Shown: positions 17,561-27,789, counted from the stretch's first letter. The stretch is 64,000 bases of DNA from Saccharomonospora amisosensis (GCF_011761185.1 NZ_JAAOYM010000001.1:1612001-1676000), one strand, 5' to 3'. Program-made: numbers and translations. The notes: generated by a model not told the origin, from the sequence alone.

Positions 17561-17675
17561 TGGCTCAAGGCCCTTTCTCGGAGGAGGTGATGGCTGCGAT
17601 CGATTGCTGTGATTGTCAGAGTAGGGCGACAGTGTGCCCGCACGTCGGCCCGGTACGACCGTGGGGGTGGTCGGC

Positions 17676-18866
17676 TCAGTCGCGACCTGCGCCGTCCGAG
17701 GGCACGGCGGTGAAAAGGCGGGGTCTGCGTAGCCCCGCGCGCCCGAACCCTGCGGTGACGGCATGCTCCACATCGCGAAGGTCGCGGTCGCGTACCAGAG
17801 CGATCGCCGACCCGCCGAACCCGCCGCCGGTCATGCGTGCCCCCAACGCACCCGCCTGCCCTGCCAACTCCACGGCGAGGTCCAGTTCGGCGCAGGAAAC
17901 CCGGTAGTCGTCACGCAAGCTGTTGTGCGAGGAGTTCAGCAGGGGACCGATCTCGTCGGCCCGCCCCGCGCGCAGTCGCGCGACGACGTCGAGCACCCTG
18001 GTGTTCTCGGTCACCACGTGCCGCACCAGCGGGCGAAGGCCTTCGGGCAGCGACCGCAGCGCGTCCGGCAACCGGTCGACGTCGACGTCGCGCAACGAGG
18101 CCAGTCCCAGCGACTCGGCGGCGCGCCGGGTATCGCGCCTGCGGTCGCCGTACTCGGACTCACCGAGAGTGTGCTTGACGCGGGTGTCGATCACGAGCAC
18201 GCGAAGCCCGCTGCCGTCGGTGTCGAACGGCACGTGCTCGGTCTCGCCGGAGCGCACGTCGAGGAACAACGCGTGACCAGCCACGCAGCACATCGAAGCG
18301 GTCTGGTCGAGCACACCGGTCGGCACGCCGACGAACTCGTTCTCGGCACGCTGTGCCCACCTGGCGATCTCGGCCCGGCGGGCTCGGTCCGGATCGTCCC
18401 GGCCCGCGATACCGAGCAGCGCCAGGGCGACCGCGCACTCGAGCGCGGCCGAGGATGACAACCCGGCTCCGGTGGGGACATCCCCGGCGATGACGAGGTC
18501 GGCGCCGCCGGTGACCCCGTGCTCGCGCAGTACCCATGCGACACCGGCAAGGTATGCCGACCAACCTGAGGGGCGGCCGGGTCGAAGATCACCGACCCGT
18601 ACCGGCTCCGCGCGCTGGATGCGTCCGTCGGCGCCCAGTGTGGCGAAGGTGAGCAGCTGGTCGTCGCGCGGTGCCGCGGCCGCGGCGATGCGGTTCGGCA
18701 GCGCGAACGGCAGCACGAACCCGTCGTTGTAGTCGGTGTGCTCTCCGATGAGATTCACGCGCCCGGGGGCGGACCACACACCTCGCGGCTCGCGGCCGTG
18801 CACCGACCGGAAGGCGTCCTCGGCCAGCCGTGGGGGTGGCGTCGCGCCCTGCGGCCTCGTGCTCAC
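17676..18866 (-). CDS. galK: Galactokinase
   Basis: GalK phosphorylates galactose at C1, the entry to the Leloir pathway. The 396-residue product has the galactokinase signature [16 protein letters not shown], the GHMP ATP-binding motif [13 protein letters not shown] and the C-terminal motif [14 protein letters not shown] 18866 overlaps the ideR stop codon in a GTGA junction (18863-18866), so galK is translationally coupled to ideR. A longer reading frame upstream lies wholly inside ideR and is not used. No galT is present in the window. Confidence 0.94.
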   Translation of the reverse strand: MSTRPQGATPPPRLAEDAFRSVHGREPRGVWSAPGRVNLIGEHTDYNDGFVLPFALPNRIAAAAAPRDDQLLTFATLGADGRIQRAEPVRVGDLRPGRPSGWSAYLAGVAWVLREHGVTGGADLVIAGDVPTGAGLSSSAALECAVALALLGIAGRDDPDRARRAEIARWAQRAENEFVGVPTGVLDQTASMCCVAGHALFLDVRSGETEHVPFDTDGSGLRVLVIDTRVKHTLGESEYGDRRRDTRRAAESLGLASLRDVDVDRLPDALRSLPEGLRPLVRHVVTENTRVLDVVARLRAGRADEIGPLLNSSHNSLRDDYRVSCAELDLAVELAGQAGALGARMTGGGFGGSAIALVRDRDLRDVEHAVTAGFGRAGLRRPRLFTAVPSDGAGRD

Positions 18867-19558
18867 CGAGCCTGCGCGAGCACCGCGTGCAGCACCGACG
18901 CGGCGACCTGGGCTGAGTGCTTGTCGTCGGAGACCTCGACGGTGGTGCCCGCGCCGTTGATCCGGCCGACACTCACCGTCCGGCCCGGCACGATCCCGAC
19001 CGACTTCAGCTCGGTCATCAGTTCCTCGTCGAGCTGTACGTGCTCGGCGATCCGGCGGATTTCCACCTTGCCGCCGCCCGAGCGAGCGACGTCGTCGAGC
19101 CGCACGAGGTCGGCCTCCGCGGGCGGCGCTGGTTCGCCCGCGCCGAGCTTGTCCAAGCCAGGGATCGGGTTGCCGTACGGCGAGGTCTTGGGCTGGCCGA
19201 GCAGCTTGACGAGCTTTCGCTCCACAGCTTCGCTCATCACGTGCTCCCAGCGGCACGCCTCGTTGTGCACGTGCTCCCACTCAAGGCCGATGACGTCCAC
19301 GAGCAGGCGCTCGGCGAGCCGGTGCTTGCGCATGACCGCGACCGCGAGTTCCCGGCCGTGGTCGGTGAGTTGCAGGTGCCGGTCGTCGGCAACCACCACC
19401 AGACCGTCTCGCTCCATCCGTGCCACCGTCTGGCTCACGGTAGGGCCGCTCTGCTGCAAGCGCTCAGCGATGCGGGCCCGCAGCGGTACGACGCCCTCCT
19501 CCTCGAGCTCGTAGATGGTGCGCAGGTACATCTCCGTGGTATCGATGAGATCGTTCAC
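18863..19558 (-). CDS. ideR: IdeR/DtxR-family iron-dependent repressor
   Basis: IdeR with Fe2+ represses iron-uptake genes. The 231-residue product has an N-terminal winged helix, a metal-binding dimerisation domain and a C-terminal SH3-like FeoA domain. All ligands known from IdeR/DtxR are at the canonical numbers: Met10, Cys102, Glu105 and His106 at the primary site; His79, Glu83 and His98 at the ancillary site. It heads an ideR-galK-galE run through a GTGA overlap with galK. No IdeR box was seen in this window, so its targets lie elsewhere. Confidence 0.95.
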   Translation of the reverse strand: MNDLIDTTEMYLRTIYELEEEGVVPLRARIAERLQQSGPTVSQTVARMERDGLVVVADDRHLQLTDHGRELAVAVMRKHRLAERLLVDVIGLEWEHVHNEACRWEHVMSEAVERKLVKLLGQPKTSPYGNPIPGLDKLGAGEPAPPAEADLVRLDDVARSGGGKVEIRRIAEHVQLDEELMTELKSVGIVPGRTVSVGRINGAGTTVEVSDDKHSAQVAASVLHAVLAQAR

Positions 19559-19705
19559 GCCTGTCCCCTTTGCTCGCCATGCTCATGGTAGTGGCTGGGT
19601 GTGACGGTGGCCGCAGCCGATCAGGCAATGAGCAGGCGGTGAGCAGCCGCCCGGACCTGAGCGACTCGGGTGCGAGGGTCGCGCCCGCGCGGGCAGGATG
19701 GGCGT

Positions 19706-20554
19706 ATGCAGCCCGTCATCACCACAGCCGAACTGGCCGCGTCGCTCGAAGCCGATCCTTCGCAGCGGCCCGTCCTGCTCGACGTGCGGTGGCGCCTTAC
19801 CGGACCACCCGGCATCGAGTCCTATCGTTCCGGGCATCTACCGGGCGCGGTGTTCGTCGATCTGGACACCGAGCTGGCCGGCCCGCCCGGCGCGGCGGGC
19901 AGGCACCCGCTGCCCGAACCGGCCGCGCTGCAGCGCAGCCTGCGAGCGGCGGGCGTGCGCACGGCACACCCTGTCGTGGCATACGACGACGGTGATTCGT
20001 CGGTGGCCGCGCGAGCCTGGTGGCTGCTGCGGTGGGCCGGGCACGACGAGGTGGCGGTGCTCGACGGCGGCTTCGCCGCGTGGCAGGCGGAGGGCAGGCC
20101 GGTCACCACCGCGCGACCACGGCCGGAGCCGGGCGACATCGAGGTCCACCCCGGCGGCATGCCGGTCCTCGACGCCGACGCCGCCGCGGCGATCGCGGTC
20201 GACGGGGTACTGCTCGACGCGCGAGCGCCCCGGCGCTACACCGGGGAGACGGAGCCCGTGGACCCCCGGCCCGGCCACATCCCTGGCGCGCTGAACGCCC
20301 CGTCGACGTCGCACGTGGACTCCGGCGGTCGCTGGCGCGACCGTGCCGAACTCGCCGAGCACTTCGCCACGCTCGGCGTCACGGCGGGCACCCCGGTCGG
20401 CGCCTACTGTGGTTCGGGCGTCACCGCCAGTTCCGTCGTGCTCGCCCTCGAACTCGCAGGCCATGACCGGCCGGCCGCGCTGTACGCCGGATCGTGGTCG
20501 CAATGGTCGGCCGATCCCGCGCGGCCCGCTGTCACAGGGCCCCAGCCCGGCTAG
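19706..20554 (+). CDS. Thiosulfate/3-mercaptopyruvate sulfurtransferase (rhodanese)
   Basis: The product has 282 residues with two rhodanese domains. The N-terminal domain is non-catalytic (about 1-130) and the C-terminal domain carries the active cysteine, Cys235 in YCGSGVTAS. The loop CGSGVTA is the form found in mercaptopyruvate-type enzymes. ATG 19706 is chosen because it begins the conserved domain (VITTAELAASL) and because the upstream in-frame ATG lacks a ribosome-binding site. The TAG stop forms part of the -10 of the next gene. Confidence 0.9.
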   Translation: MQPVITTAELAASLEADPSQRPVLLDVRWRLTGPPGIESYRSGHLPGAVFVDLDTELAGPPGAAGRHPLPEPAALQRSLRAAGVRTAHPVVAYDDGDSSVAARAWWLLRWAGHDEVAVLDGGFAAWQAEGRPVTTARPRPEPGDIEVHPGGMPVLDADAAAAIAVDGVLLDARAPRRYTGETEPVDPRPGHIPGALNAPSTSHVDSGGRWRDRAELAEHFATLGVTAGTPVGAYCGSGVTASSVVLALELAGHDRPAALYAGSWSQWSADPARPAVTGPQPG

Positions 20555-20565
20555 GCTCGCTTCCC

Positions 20566-21738
20566 ATGTCACGTTCGGCCGTCGTCTGGGACCCCGCACT
20601 GCTCGCCTACGACCTCGGCGGCGAGCATCCTTTCAACCCGATCCGACTCGACCTCGCCATCCGGCTCGCGACCGCGCTCGGCGTGCTCGACGATGTTCCC
20701 GTGCTGGCGCCGGAGGCCGCCGACGAGGAACAGCTGTACCGGGCGCACGCGGCCGAGTACGTGGCAGCGGTCAAGCAGGCGCCGATGGCGAGCTGGGAGG
20801 TGGGGCACGGCCTCGGCACCGAGGACAATCCGATCTTTTCCGGCATGCACGAGGCGGGCGCGCTGGTCGTCGGCTCCACGCTGCTCGGCGCGCGGCGCAT
20901 CGCCGAGGGCAGGGCCGACCGGGCGGTGAACATCGCGGGCGGGCTTCACCACGCGATGTCCGACCACGCGTCCGGTTTCTGTGTGTACAACGACTGCTCG
21001 GTGGCGATCTCGTGGTTGCTGGACAACGGCTTCGACCGCATCGCGTACATCGACACCGATGTGCACCACGGAGACGGTGTGCAGGCCGCCTTCTACGGTG
21101 ACCGCAGGGTGCTCACCATCTCGTTGCACCAGCACCCCTTCACGCTGTTCCCCGGCACCGGGTACTCCGGCGAGATCGGTGTGGAGGGGGCGGAGGGCTA
21201 CGCCGTGAACGTCCCGCTGCCGCCCCGCACGAAGGACGCGGGTTGGCTGCGAGCCTTCAACGCCGTCGTTCCGTCACTGTTGGCCGAGTTCCGCCCGCAA
21301 CTGCTCCTCACCCAGTGCGGCGTCGACTCCCACGACGAGGACCCGCTCGCCGACCTGTCGCTGACGGTGGACGGCCACCGCACGATCTATGCGACGTTGC
21401 GCGAGTTGGCCGAGACCTACGCCGACGGCAAGTGGCTGGCGGTGGGCGGGGGCGGATACCAGCTCATCAGGGTTGTGCCCAGGTCGTGGACCCACCTGCT
21501 GGCCACGGTGCTGGACCGCGACATCGATCCCGCCACGCCGCTTCCGGCATCGTGGACCGACCACGTCCGCGGGCTGGCGCCCCACGCCGAGCTACCGCTG
21601 GCGATGACCGATGGCGGTGACACCGGCTTCTCCGGCTGGGGTGACGGGCTCGACGACGCCGTGGACACCGCCATCCGCGACACCCGCAGTGCGGTGTTCC
21701 CGCTGCACGGCCTCGATCCTGATGACCCGAGAGACTGA
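20566..21738 (+). CDS. acuC: AcuC-like class I (zinc) protein deacetylase
   Basis: This histone-deacetylase-fold enzyme removes acetyl groups from lysines; AcuC in Bacillus reactivates acetyl-CoA synthetase. The 390-residue product has the catalytic His-His pair 128-129 (GGLHHAM), zinc ligands Asp165 and His167 (DTDVHHGDG), the third zinc aspartate in CGVDSHDEDPL and the GGGGY loop. ATG 20566 follows a TAGGCT -10 at 20552-20557 by 8 bases, suggesting a leaderless transcript. The next gene, 19 bases downstream, encodes a GNAT/acyl-CoA-synthetase acetyltransferase, so writer and eraser are neighbours. Confidence 0.92.
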   Translation: MSRSAVVWDPALLAYDLGGEHPFNPIRLDLAIRLATALGVLDDVPVLAPEAADEEQLYRAHAAEYVAAVKQAPMASWEVGHGLGTEDNPIFSGMHEAGALVVGSTLLGARRIAEGRADRAVNIAGGLHHAMSDHASGFCVYNDCSVAISWLLDNGFDRIAYIDTDVHHGDGVQAAFYGDRRVLTISLHQHPFTLFPGTGYSGEIGVEGAEGYAVNVPLPPRTKDAGWLRAFNAVVPSLLAEFRPQLLLTQCGVDSHDEDPLADLSLTVDGHRTIYATLRELAETYADGKWLAVGGGGYQLIRVVPRSWTHLLATVLDRDIDPATPLPASWTDHVRGLAPHAELPLAMTDGGDTGFSGWGDGLDDAVDTAIRDTRSAVFPLHGLDPDDPRD

Positions 21739-21757
21739 CCCGAGAAACTGAGGAGCG

Positions 21758-24451
21758 ATGACGGCAGGCACCGAGCACACCGCTCGTGACCCGTTCGACT
21801 TTCCCCGGCATTGGGAAGCCGACGTGGTGCTCGCCGACGGCGGCACCGTGCACCTGCGTCCGATCGTGCCTTCCGACGCCGACGGGCTTGTCGCATTGCA
21901 CGGGCGGTTGTCGGAACGGACCCGGTACCTGCGCTACTTCGGCGCCTACCCGCGCATCCCGCCGCGCGATCTGGAGCGGTTCTCCACGGTCGACCACCAC
22001 GACCGGGTCGCGTTCGTGGCGCTGCTCGGCGACGACATCGTCGCCGTCGGCCGCTACGAGCGGCTGGACCCCGATTCGGCCGAGGTGGCCTTCGTGGTGG
22101 ACGACGCCCACCAGGGTCGCGGTCTCGGCTCGATCCTGCTGGAACACCTCGCGGCGGCGGCTTCGGAGAGCGGGCTGGGCCGCTTCGTCGCCGAGGTACT
22201 CGCCGAGAACACCGCGATGATCCGGGTGTTTCGCGACGCCGGTTACCAGGTGAGCCGTGCCTTCGAGGAAGGCGTAGTGCACCTGGAGTTCGACATCGAC
22301 CCCACCGAGGAATCGCTGGCCGTGGCGAGGGCAAGGGAGCAGGCCGCCGAGGCGCGCAGCGTGCACAACCTGCTGCATCCACGCTCGGTCGCGGTCATCG
22401 GCGCATCCACCGACCCCACCAAGATCGGCTACGCGGTGCTGTCCAATGTGCTGGCCGCCGACTTCGCGGGCACCGTGTACCCGGTCAACCCGGAGCACTC
22501 GTCGGTTCGGGGGGTGCGGTCCTATCCCTCCGTTGTGGATATTCCCGACCCTGTCGATCTCGCGGTCGTGGCGGTGCCTGCCGACCAGGTGGAGGCCGTG
22601 CTCGACGGTGCGCTCGCCAAGGGGGTCAAGACACTGGTCATCGTGTCGGCGGGGTTCGCCGAGGCGGGCCCCCATGGACTGCACGCCGAGCTGCGGTTGG
22701 TCGGAGAGGCCAGAGCGCACGGAATGCGCGTCGTCGGGCCGAACGCCCTCGGCGTACTCGACACCGACCCCGCCGTGCGGCTCAACGCCACCCTCGCGCC
22801 GCGCCTGCCCAAGCGAGGGCGTACCGGGTTCTTCTGCCAGTCCGGCGCGCTGGGTATCGCGATCCTCGCCGACGCGGAGGCGCGGGGCCTCGGCCTTTCG
22901 ACCTTCGTTTCCGCGGGCAACCGTGCCGACGTCTCCGGCAACGACCTGCTGCAGTACTGGGAGACCGACCCGGCGACCGATCTGGTGTTGCTGTATCTGG
23001 AGTCTTTCGGCAACCCACGCAAGTTCGCGCGGCTGGCACGCAGGCTCGGCCGCAGCAAACCGATCGTGGCGGTGAAGTCGGGACGGCACGCGGTGCGGCC
23101 ACAGCTGGCCGCAACCTCCACCGAGATCGACGAGTCCAGCGTGCAGGCCCTGTTCGAGCAGGCCGGGGTGGTACGGGTGGACACGCTGGCGCAACTGTTC
23201 GACACCGCACTGGTGTTCGCACACCAACCGCTGCCCGCGGGCTCTCGCGTCGGGATCGTCGGCAACTCCAGCGCCATCGGACTGCTCGCCGCCGACACGG
23301 CGCGGGCGCAGGGGCTGCGGCTGGGAGTCGATCCGGTGGATGTCGGCCCGCAGGCGGGCCCTGAGGAGTTCGCCGCCGCGGTCGGTGAGGCGCTGGACTC
23401 ACCGGAGGTGGACGCGCTCGTGGTGGTGTTCGTCCCGCCGGTGGCGATTCCGGGCACGGCCTATGCGCGGGCGCTTCGCGACACCGTGGTGGCTCGGAAT
23501 GGCGGCCAGGGCAAACCGATCGTGTCCACCTTCCTGGCCGCGGAGGGGGTTCCCGACGAGCTGGCCGTGCTTTCGGACGATGGGGCGCCGTCGTTTGGGT
23601 CGATTCCCTCCTATCCCAGCCCCGAACGCGCGGTGAACGCGCTCGCCAGGGTGGTGCGGTACGCGGCGTGGCGGGAACGGCCACAGGGCACGGTGGTGCG
23701 GCCCGGGGGCCTGCATCCGGAGCGAGCGGGCGGACTGGTGCGGCGGCTGCTGGGTGAGCACGACGTCGAGTTGGCCGTCGACGACGTGGTGGGGCTGCTG
23801 GACTGCTACGGCATCCAGGTTGTGCCGTTCCAGGTGGTGGCCACGGAGGCAGAGGCAGTAGTGGCGGCCGCCGAGCTGGGTTACCCGGTGACACTGAAGT
23901 CGATCGACGACACCCTGCGAGGCAGGGCCGATCTCGCCGGGGTGAGGCTCGACCTGATCTCGGAGGAGTCGGTACGCGCGGGCTACCGGGACATCCGAGA
24001 GGTTTCCGGAACCGAGCGGATGTACGTGCAGCGGATGGCACCGAAGGGTGTTTCCTGCGCGGTCGGACTGCAGGACGACCCGTCCTTCGGAACGCTCGTC
24101 TCCTTCGGGCTTTCCGGGGTGGTGAGTGCGCTGCTGGGTGACCAGGCGTTCCGCGCCGTGCCGCTCACCGATGTGGACGCGGCGACGCTCGTGCGTGAGC
24201 CGAGGACAGCGCCGCTGCTGACCGGTTACCGGGGAGACGAGCCTGCCGACCTGGACGCGTTGGAGGACCTCGTGTTGCGGGTGGCCGCGCTCGCGGAGGA
24301 CAACCCGGAGGTGCGTTCGCTGGTCCTCGACCCGGTGCTGGCCTCTCCGGAAGGCGTGTTCGTGACCAACGCCCGAGTCGTTCTGGGTCACCCGCCGTCG
24401 CGGCCCGACACCGGCCCCCGCAGGCTGCGGCAGATCAACGCCCCTGACTAG
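21758..24451 (+). CDS. GNAT protein acetyltransferase fused to NDP-forming acyl-CoA-synthetase-like domains (Pat type)
   Basis: The product is 897 residues. An N-terminal GNAT domain (about 20-185) has the acetyl-CoA loop HQGRGLGS. It is followed by a CoA-binding domain (VIGASTDPTKIGYAVL), a ligase-like domain and a C-terminal ATP-grasp domain (about 690-885). The order is the reverse of Salmonella Pat, where GNAT is C-terminal. In active NDP-forming acyl-CoA synthetases a His-containing SHTG loop is phosphorylated; here the equivalent stretch reads AATSTEID, so the large region is probably regulatory. Location directly after the acuC-like gene suggests reversible acetylation of metabolic enzymes such as acetyl-CoA synthetase. 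Confidence 0.88.
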   Translation: MTAGTEHTARDPFDFPRHWEADVVLADGGTVHLRPIVPSDADGLVALHGRLSERTRYLRYFGAYPRIPPRDLERFSTVDHHDRVAFVALLGDDIVAVGRYERLDPDSAEVAFVVDDAHQGRGLGSILLEHLAAAASESGLGRFVAEVLAENTAMIRVFRDAGYQVSRAFEEGVVHLEFDIDPTEESLAVARAREQAAEARSVHNLLHPRSVAVIGASTDPTKIGYAVLSNVLAADFAGTVYPVNPEHSSVRGVRSYPSVVDIPDPVDLAVVAVPADQVEAVLDGALAKGVKTLVIVSAGFAEAGPHGLHAELRLVGEARAHGMRVVGPNALGVLDTDPAVRLNATLAPRLPKRGRTGFFCQSGALGIAILADAEARGLGLSTFVSAGNRADVSGNDLLQYWETDPATDLVLLYLESFGNPRKFARLARRLGRSKPIVAVKSGRHAVRPQLAATSTEIDESSVQALFEQAGVVRVDTLAQLFDTALVFAHQPLPAGSRVGIVGNSSAIGLLAADTARAQGLRLGVDPVDVGPQAGPEEFAAAVGEALDSPEVDALVVVFVPPVAIPGTAYARALRDTVVARNGGQGKPIVSTFLAAEGVPDELAVLSDDGAPSFGSIPSYPSPERAVNALARVVRYAAWRERPQGTVVRPGGLHPERAGGLVRRLLGEHDVELAVDDVVGLLDCYGIQVVPFQVVATEAEAVVAAAELGYPVTLKSIDDTLRGRADLAGVRLDLISEESVRAGYRDIREVSGTERMYVQRMAPKGVSCAVGLQDDPSFGTLVSFGLSGVVSALLGDQAFRAVPLTDVDAATLVREPRTAPLLTGYRGDEPADLDALEDLVLRVAALAEDNPEVRSLVLDPVLASPEGVFVTNARVVLGHPPSRPDTGPRRLRQINAPD

Positions 24452-24488
24452 CCTCCGGCCGCGGCGACCGGCCGAACGTGCCGGGTTA

Positions 24489-27400
24489 TCACCCGTTCAG
24501 ACCAGGCACGTTCAGCCGGGCCGGATCGCTCCAGCCGGGCACGGTCCGCTCGGCGAGGTGCGGCCGGGCCCACCCGGTGGTGCGAGGTTGCCACAGGTAC
24601 AGCCGGGCGGGCTCCCGGGTGAGTTCACCCCGCAGGTACACCGGGACCCGCTGCTGTCGTGACAGCAACCGCGCCGCGGCGAACGGCCCGCCGTGCACGG
24701 GGGAGTAGGCCACCTCGCCGGCGTCGTTGCCCGGCTCGGTGGTCAACCGCCAGCCGGGAAGGTCGGTGCCTCCATCGGCCATGGCCGCGTGCCGGACACA
24801 GGGGAAGAAGAAGGCGACCGGCCAGTCCACCACCGCGCTGCTGCCCGGTGGCAGTAGCGAGTTCATCGGCGACAGTTCGGGGCTGCGTGGCACGCTAACC
24901 GCCAGCGGCTCGCCGCCCGCGGCGACGCTGAGTCGCATCCTGGTGGCGCCGCTGGGCGCCATGACCCGGACGTCGGCGGTGTCACCACGTCTGGTGCTCA
25001 CGGGTGCGGCGACCTCGGTCTCGGTGCTCGTGCCTGGTCCGGCGAACCGCGCGGTGAGTCGTCCCTCTCGCCCGTTGGTGGTGACCACCACCGGCAGGTC
25101 GCCGTCGCGTTGGGCTTGGCTGAGCCGGAACCACCCCGTACGAAACGCCGGACCCGCTGCGTCCCCGGCCGGTTCCGCCGGTGCGGCCAGCCACCCCGGC
25201 AGCACGGCGCCGCCGACGGCGAGTTCGGGTCGGTCCGTGGCGGTCGGGCCCGCGCCCGCGGTGGGTAGCGCGCCTGCCCGCGGGTCGGCCTCCACCCGGA
25301 GCGCGTCGGCAAGCCCGCAGCTGCTGCCCTGTAGCGCGGCGAGGTTGTCGGAGGCCATGGTGTAGCTGCCGGCACGCGCGACGCCGGCCTTGCCGAAGGA
25401 GTAGAAGCTCAGCACGACCGTGGCCACCATCAGCAGGGTGGCGAGCAGCGCGGGACTCGGCAGCCTTGACGCTCCCGGAAGTGCCCGCCTGCCGCCACTT
25501 CGCCGCCACGCCGCGACGATCGCGAGTGCCACGGTGAGGGTGCCGCCCACGATGAGTGCCAGCGTGGCCAGTTCGACGCCACCGAGTTGCGGGGTGATGG
25601 TGCCCCATGTCGCGCCGTCATTGGACAGGTAGGGCCACTCGTTGCGGCCCGCGAGTACGAGCGAGCCGACGACCGTGGTGACCGCCAACCCGGCGAGCAA
25701 CTCCGCGGTGTGCCAGTTCCTCGACCGTGACCAGGTGTGGCAGGCCACGACCAGTACCGCCGCGCCGATGCCCGCCAGCGCGCCGAAGTGTTGTGTCCAC
25801 TTCGTCGGGGTGAACGTCATCGTCGCCAGCGCGACGGTGAAGGTGGCCGTCAGCCGGATCGCGACCGGGCGGGACAGCCCGGGGACGTGCCTTGCCCTCC
25901 GCCGCGACCGTGTCAGCATCAGGGTCCGCACCAACGTCCACACCAACCCCGCTACCCCGGCCAGCGTGAGCAGCACCGCCGCCCTGCGCGGCAGCGAGCC
26001 CTCGAAGGAGTCGAATCCGAGTAGGTTCGCGTAGCGTTCCGGTTCCTGGTACCAGGGCAGGTCACCGCCGATGAGGGTGCGGACCCGGACCGCCTCGAGA
26101 ACGGTGGCCAGTCCCTGATCGGCGAACATCGGCAGCGCCGCCACCCCGAGCGCGGCGAGCGGCACCACCACCCGCGCCGTCGCGCTCAGGTCGGTGCGGG
26201 TCCTGAGCAGCCGAAACAGTGGCACCGCGGCGCAGCCGAGCGGGGCGAGCGCCATGATCCCGCCGGGCGTGACCGCCGCGGTGACCGCGGCGACCGCGAC
26301 GGCCAGCGCGAGCGGTCGCACGGTCCACGTCGCGACTGCCCGTTCAACGAGGTAGAAGACGGTCAGTGTCCCCACTGCCACCCACGGCTCGGGCCGAAGC
26401 CCCAGGTTGAACGGCAGCCACCACACCAGCAGCGCCGTGGCCGCCAGCCACGGTACCCACCGTTGCCCGCCGAACCGGCCGAGCCGGGGCAGCAGCAGTC
26501 GCGACAGCAGCCACCAACTCAACAGCAGCAGCACCGTGGACGGCACCCGTAGCCACAGGGCTTCCACCGACACCTGCGACCACAGCCGGTAGGGCTCGTA
26601 GATCCAGCTGAACGGGGCTTCCGGCGCGTTCAACCAGCGGTAGGCGTTGCCGAGGAAGCCGCTGTGCTCACTGCCACGCACGATCCCGGCGATGTAGCCG
26701 TCGTCGACGGTGATGGGCCCGATGAACTGCCAGACAACGGCCAGCGCCGCCACCACACCGTCCACCGGGCGAGGACGCCACCAGCCTCGGGGCAGCGCCG
26801 CGCGGGAGCCGCCTCGGTGGGAACGGTCGAGTCTGCCAACGGCGGCGAGCATCCCACCGAGCGCCAACAGACAGACCGCGCCGAGCGCCAGCTTCGTAGT
26901 GCTCGGCGCGGTCTGGAACCGGGTGTCCGCGACCAGGTCCAGCCGCAGTCCATCCACTGTGGAGGAGTCGGTGAAGACTCCGGCCACAGCGGGACGAACG
27001 TCGGCGTCGACGCGGGCGACGGTGCTGTCGTCCCTGCGTAGTTCGGTGCCCCGGTGGTCCGAAAGCAACCGCCACGTGCACTCACCGTCCCCGGAAACGG
27101 CCGTCTCGGCGATTCGGGTGCCGTAGCTGCTCACCCGTAGCCTGCCGTCGTCCGTGACCACCCGAAGCCCGGGTAGCGGCGCGGCCGCGGGGTCTACCCG
27201 GGATGGAGTGGTGGACAGCACCACGTGCGGTCCCGGACCGGACGCGCTCGCCGCCGCCACGGCAGCGCACGAGAACGTGGCGTCCAGCGCCAGCGGCTGG
27301 TAGGGCAGCAGCGGCATGGCCGTCGCGGTGCCCGCCGCCCCCGGTTCCGGCCAGTGGTAGCGCGCTGTCTGCTGTTCCACGGGCGCGAGCGGGAACGCGA

Positions 27401-27521
27401 GCGCGCACAATCCCGCCAGCAGACCGAGCAGTGTCGCGAGCCGACTCCAGCGGCGTGCGCTCGCCGAACGCGGGACCGAACCGGTTTCCACCCGAACGGG
27501 CGTGGAATGCAGGGAGAGCAC
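24489..27521 (-). CDS. Emb-type arabinosyltransferase
   Basis: Emb proteins are GT-C enzymes that extend cell-wall arabinan using decaprenyl-phospho-arabinose. The 1010-residue product has an N-terminal helix, a periplasmic jelly-roll, a multi-helix core with the DDGY motif in the first catalytic loop (ITVDDGYIAG), a proline-rich loop after the later helices and a large C-terminal carbohydrate-binding domain. GTG 27521 lies 6 bases after a TAGCCT -10 (27528-27533, minus strand), indicating a leaderless start. Which of EmbA/B/C it matches cannot be settled by eye. It diverges from glfT2 and converges on the acetyltransferase gene. Confidence 0.9.
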   Translation of the reverse strand: MLSLHSTPVRVETGSVPRSASARRWSRLATLLGLLAGLCALAFPLAPVEQQTARYHWPEPGAAGTATAMPLLPYQPLALDATFSCAAVAAASASGPGPHVVLSTTPSRVDPAAAPLPGLRVVTDDGRLRVSSYGTRIAETAVSGDGECTWRLLSDHRGTELRRDDSTVARVDADVRPAVAGVFTDSSTVDGLRLDLVADTRFQTAPSTTKLALGAVCLLALGGMLAAVGRLDRSHRGGSRAALPRGWWRPRPVDGVVAALAVVWQFIGPITVDDGYIAGIVRGSEHSGFLGNAYRWLNAPEAPFSWIYEPYRLWSQVSVEALWLRVPSTVLLLLSWWLLSRLLLPRLGRFGGQRWVPWLAATALLVWWLPFNLGLRPEPWVAVGTLTVFYLVERAVATWTVRPLALAVAVAAVTAAVTPGGIMALAPLGCAAVPLFRLLRTRTDLSATARVVVPLAALGVAALPMFADQGLATVLEAVRVRTLIGGDLPWYQEPERYANLLGFDSFEGSLPRRAAVLLTLAGVAGLVWTLVRTLMLTRSRRRARHVPGLSRPVAIRLTATFTVALATMTFTPTKWTQHFGALAGIGAAVLVVACHTWSRSRNWHTAELLAGLAVTTVVGSLVLAGRNEWPYLSNDGATWGTITPQLGGVELATLALIVGGTLTVALAIVAAWRRSGGRRALPGASRLPSPALLATLLMVATVVLSFYSFGKAGVARAGSYTMASDNLAALQGSSCGLADALRVEADPRAGALPTAGAGPTATDRPELAVGGAVLPGWLAAPAEPAGDAAGPAFRTGWFRLSQAQRDGDLPVVVTTNGREGRLTARFAGPGTSTETEVAAPVSTRRGDTADVRVMAPSGATRMRLSVAAGGEPLAVSVPRSPELSPMNSLLPPGSSAVVDWPVAFFFPCVRHAAMADGGTDLPGWRLTTEPGNDAGEVAYSPVHGGPFAAARLLSRQQRVPVYLRGELTREPARLYLWQPRTTGWARPHLAERTVPGWSDPARLNVPGLNG

Positions 27522-27586
27522 CGGCGCAGGCTAGTGCTTGGCCGGCGGCAATTCAGCCGAGCCACGGGCGCTCGCGACAACTCCTC

Positions 27587-27641
27587 TTGCCTACGAGGCA
27601 AATTCACTCGAGTTCGTTACACGCCTCTCACTCGAAAGAGT
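27587..27641. promoter_or_regulatory. Inverted repeats in the emb / glfT2 divergent region
   Basis: The 268-base divergent region holds a perfect repeat TTGCCT-ACG-AGGCAA (27587-27601) and a short ACTC-GAAA-GAGT hairpin (27630-27641). Either could be an operator or a transcript structure. The region also contains the leaderless emb promoter. No known motif was recognised. Confidence 0.35.
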
Positions 27642-27789
27642 AGAGCTTGCCGGATCGCCGCTTCGCAAGTAGCAGCCGCTTCAGTGTTGTGGTCGACTTC
27701 GTTCTCGTCGGTGCCGCGCTCGCCGAACCGTTCGAGCCGACCGTTTCGAGAACGACCACCGCAGCAACGAATTACGGGGACCAAGCCGC

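Noticed and set aside
17560-17907. Plus-strand ORF with a strong GGAGGAGG-like site before ATG 17590
   Set aside because: It lies mostly antisense to galK, which has clear catalytic motifs. The purine-rich stretch falls in the galE leader, and the predicted protein has no recognisable features.
18863-19705. IdeR operator near ideR
   Set aside because: No TTAGGTTAGSCTAACCTAA-like sequence was found near the gene or elsewhere in the window.
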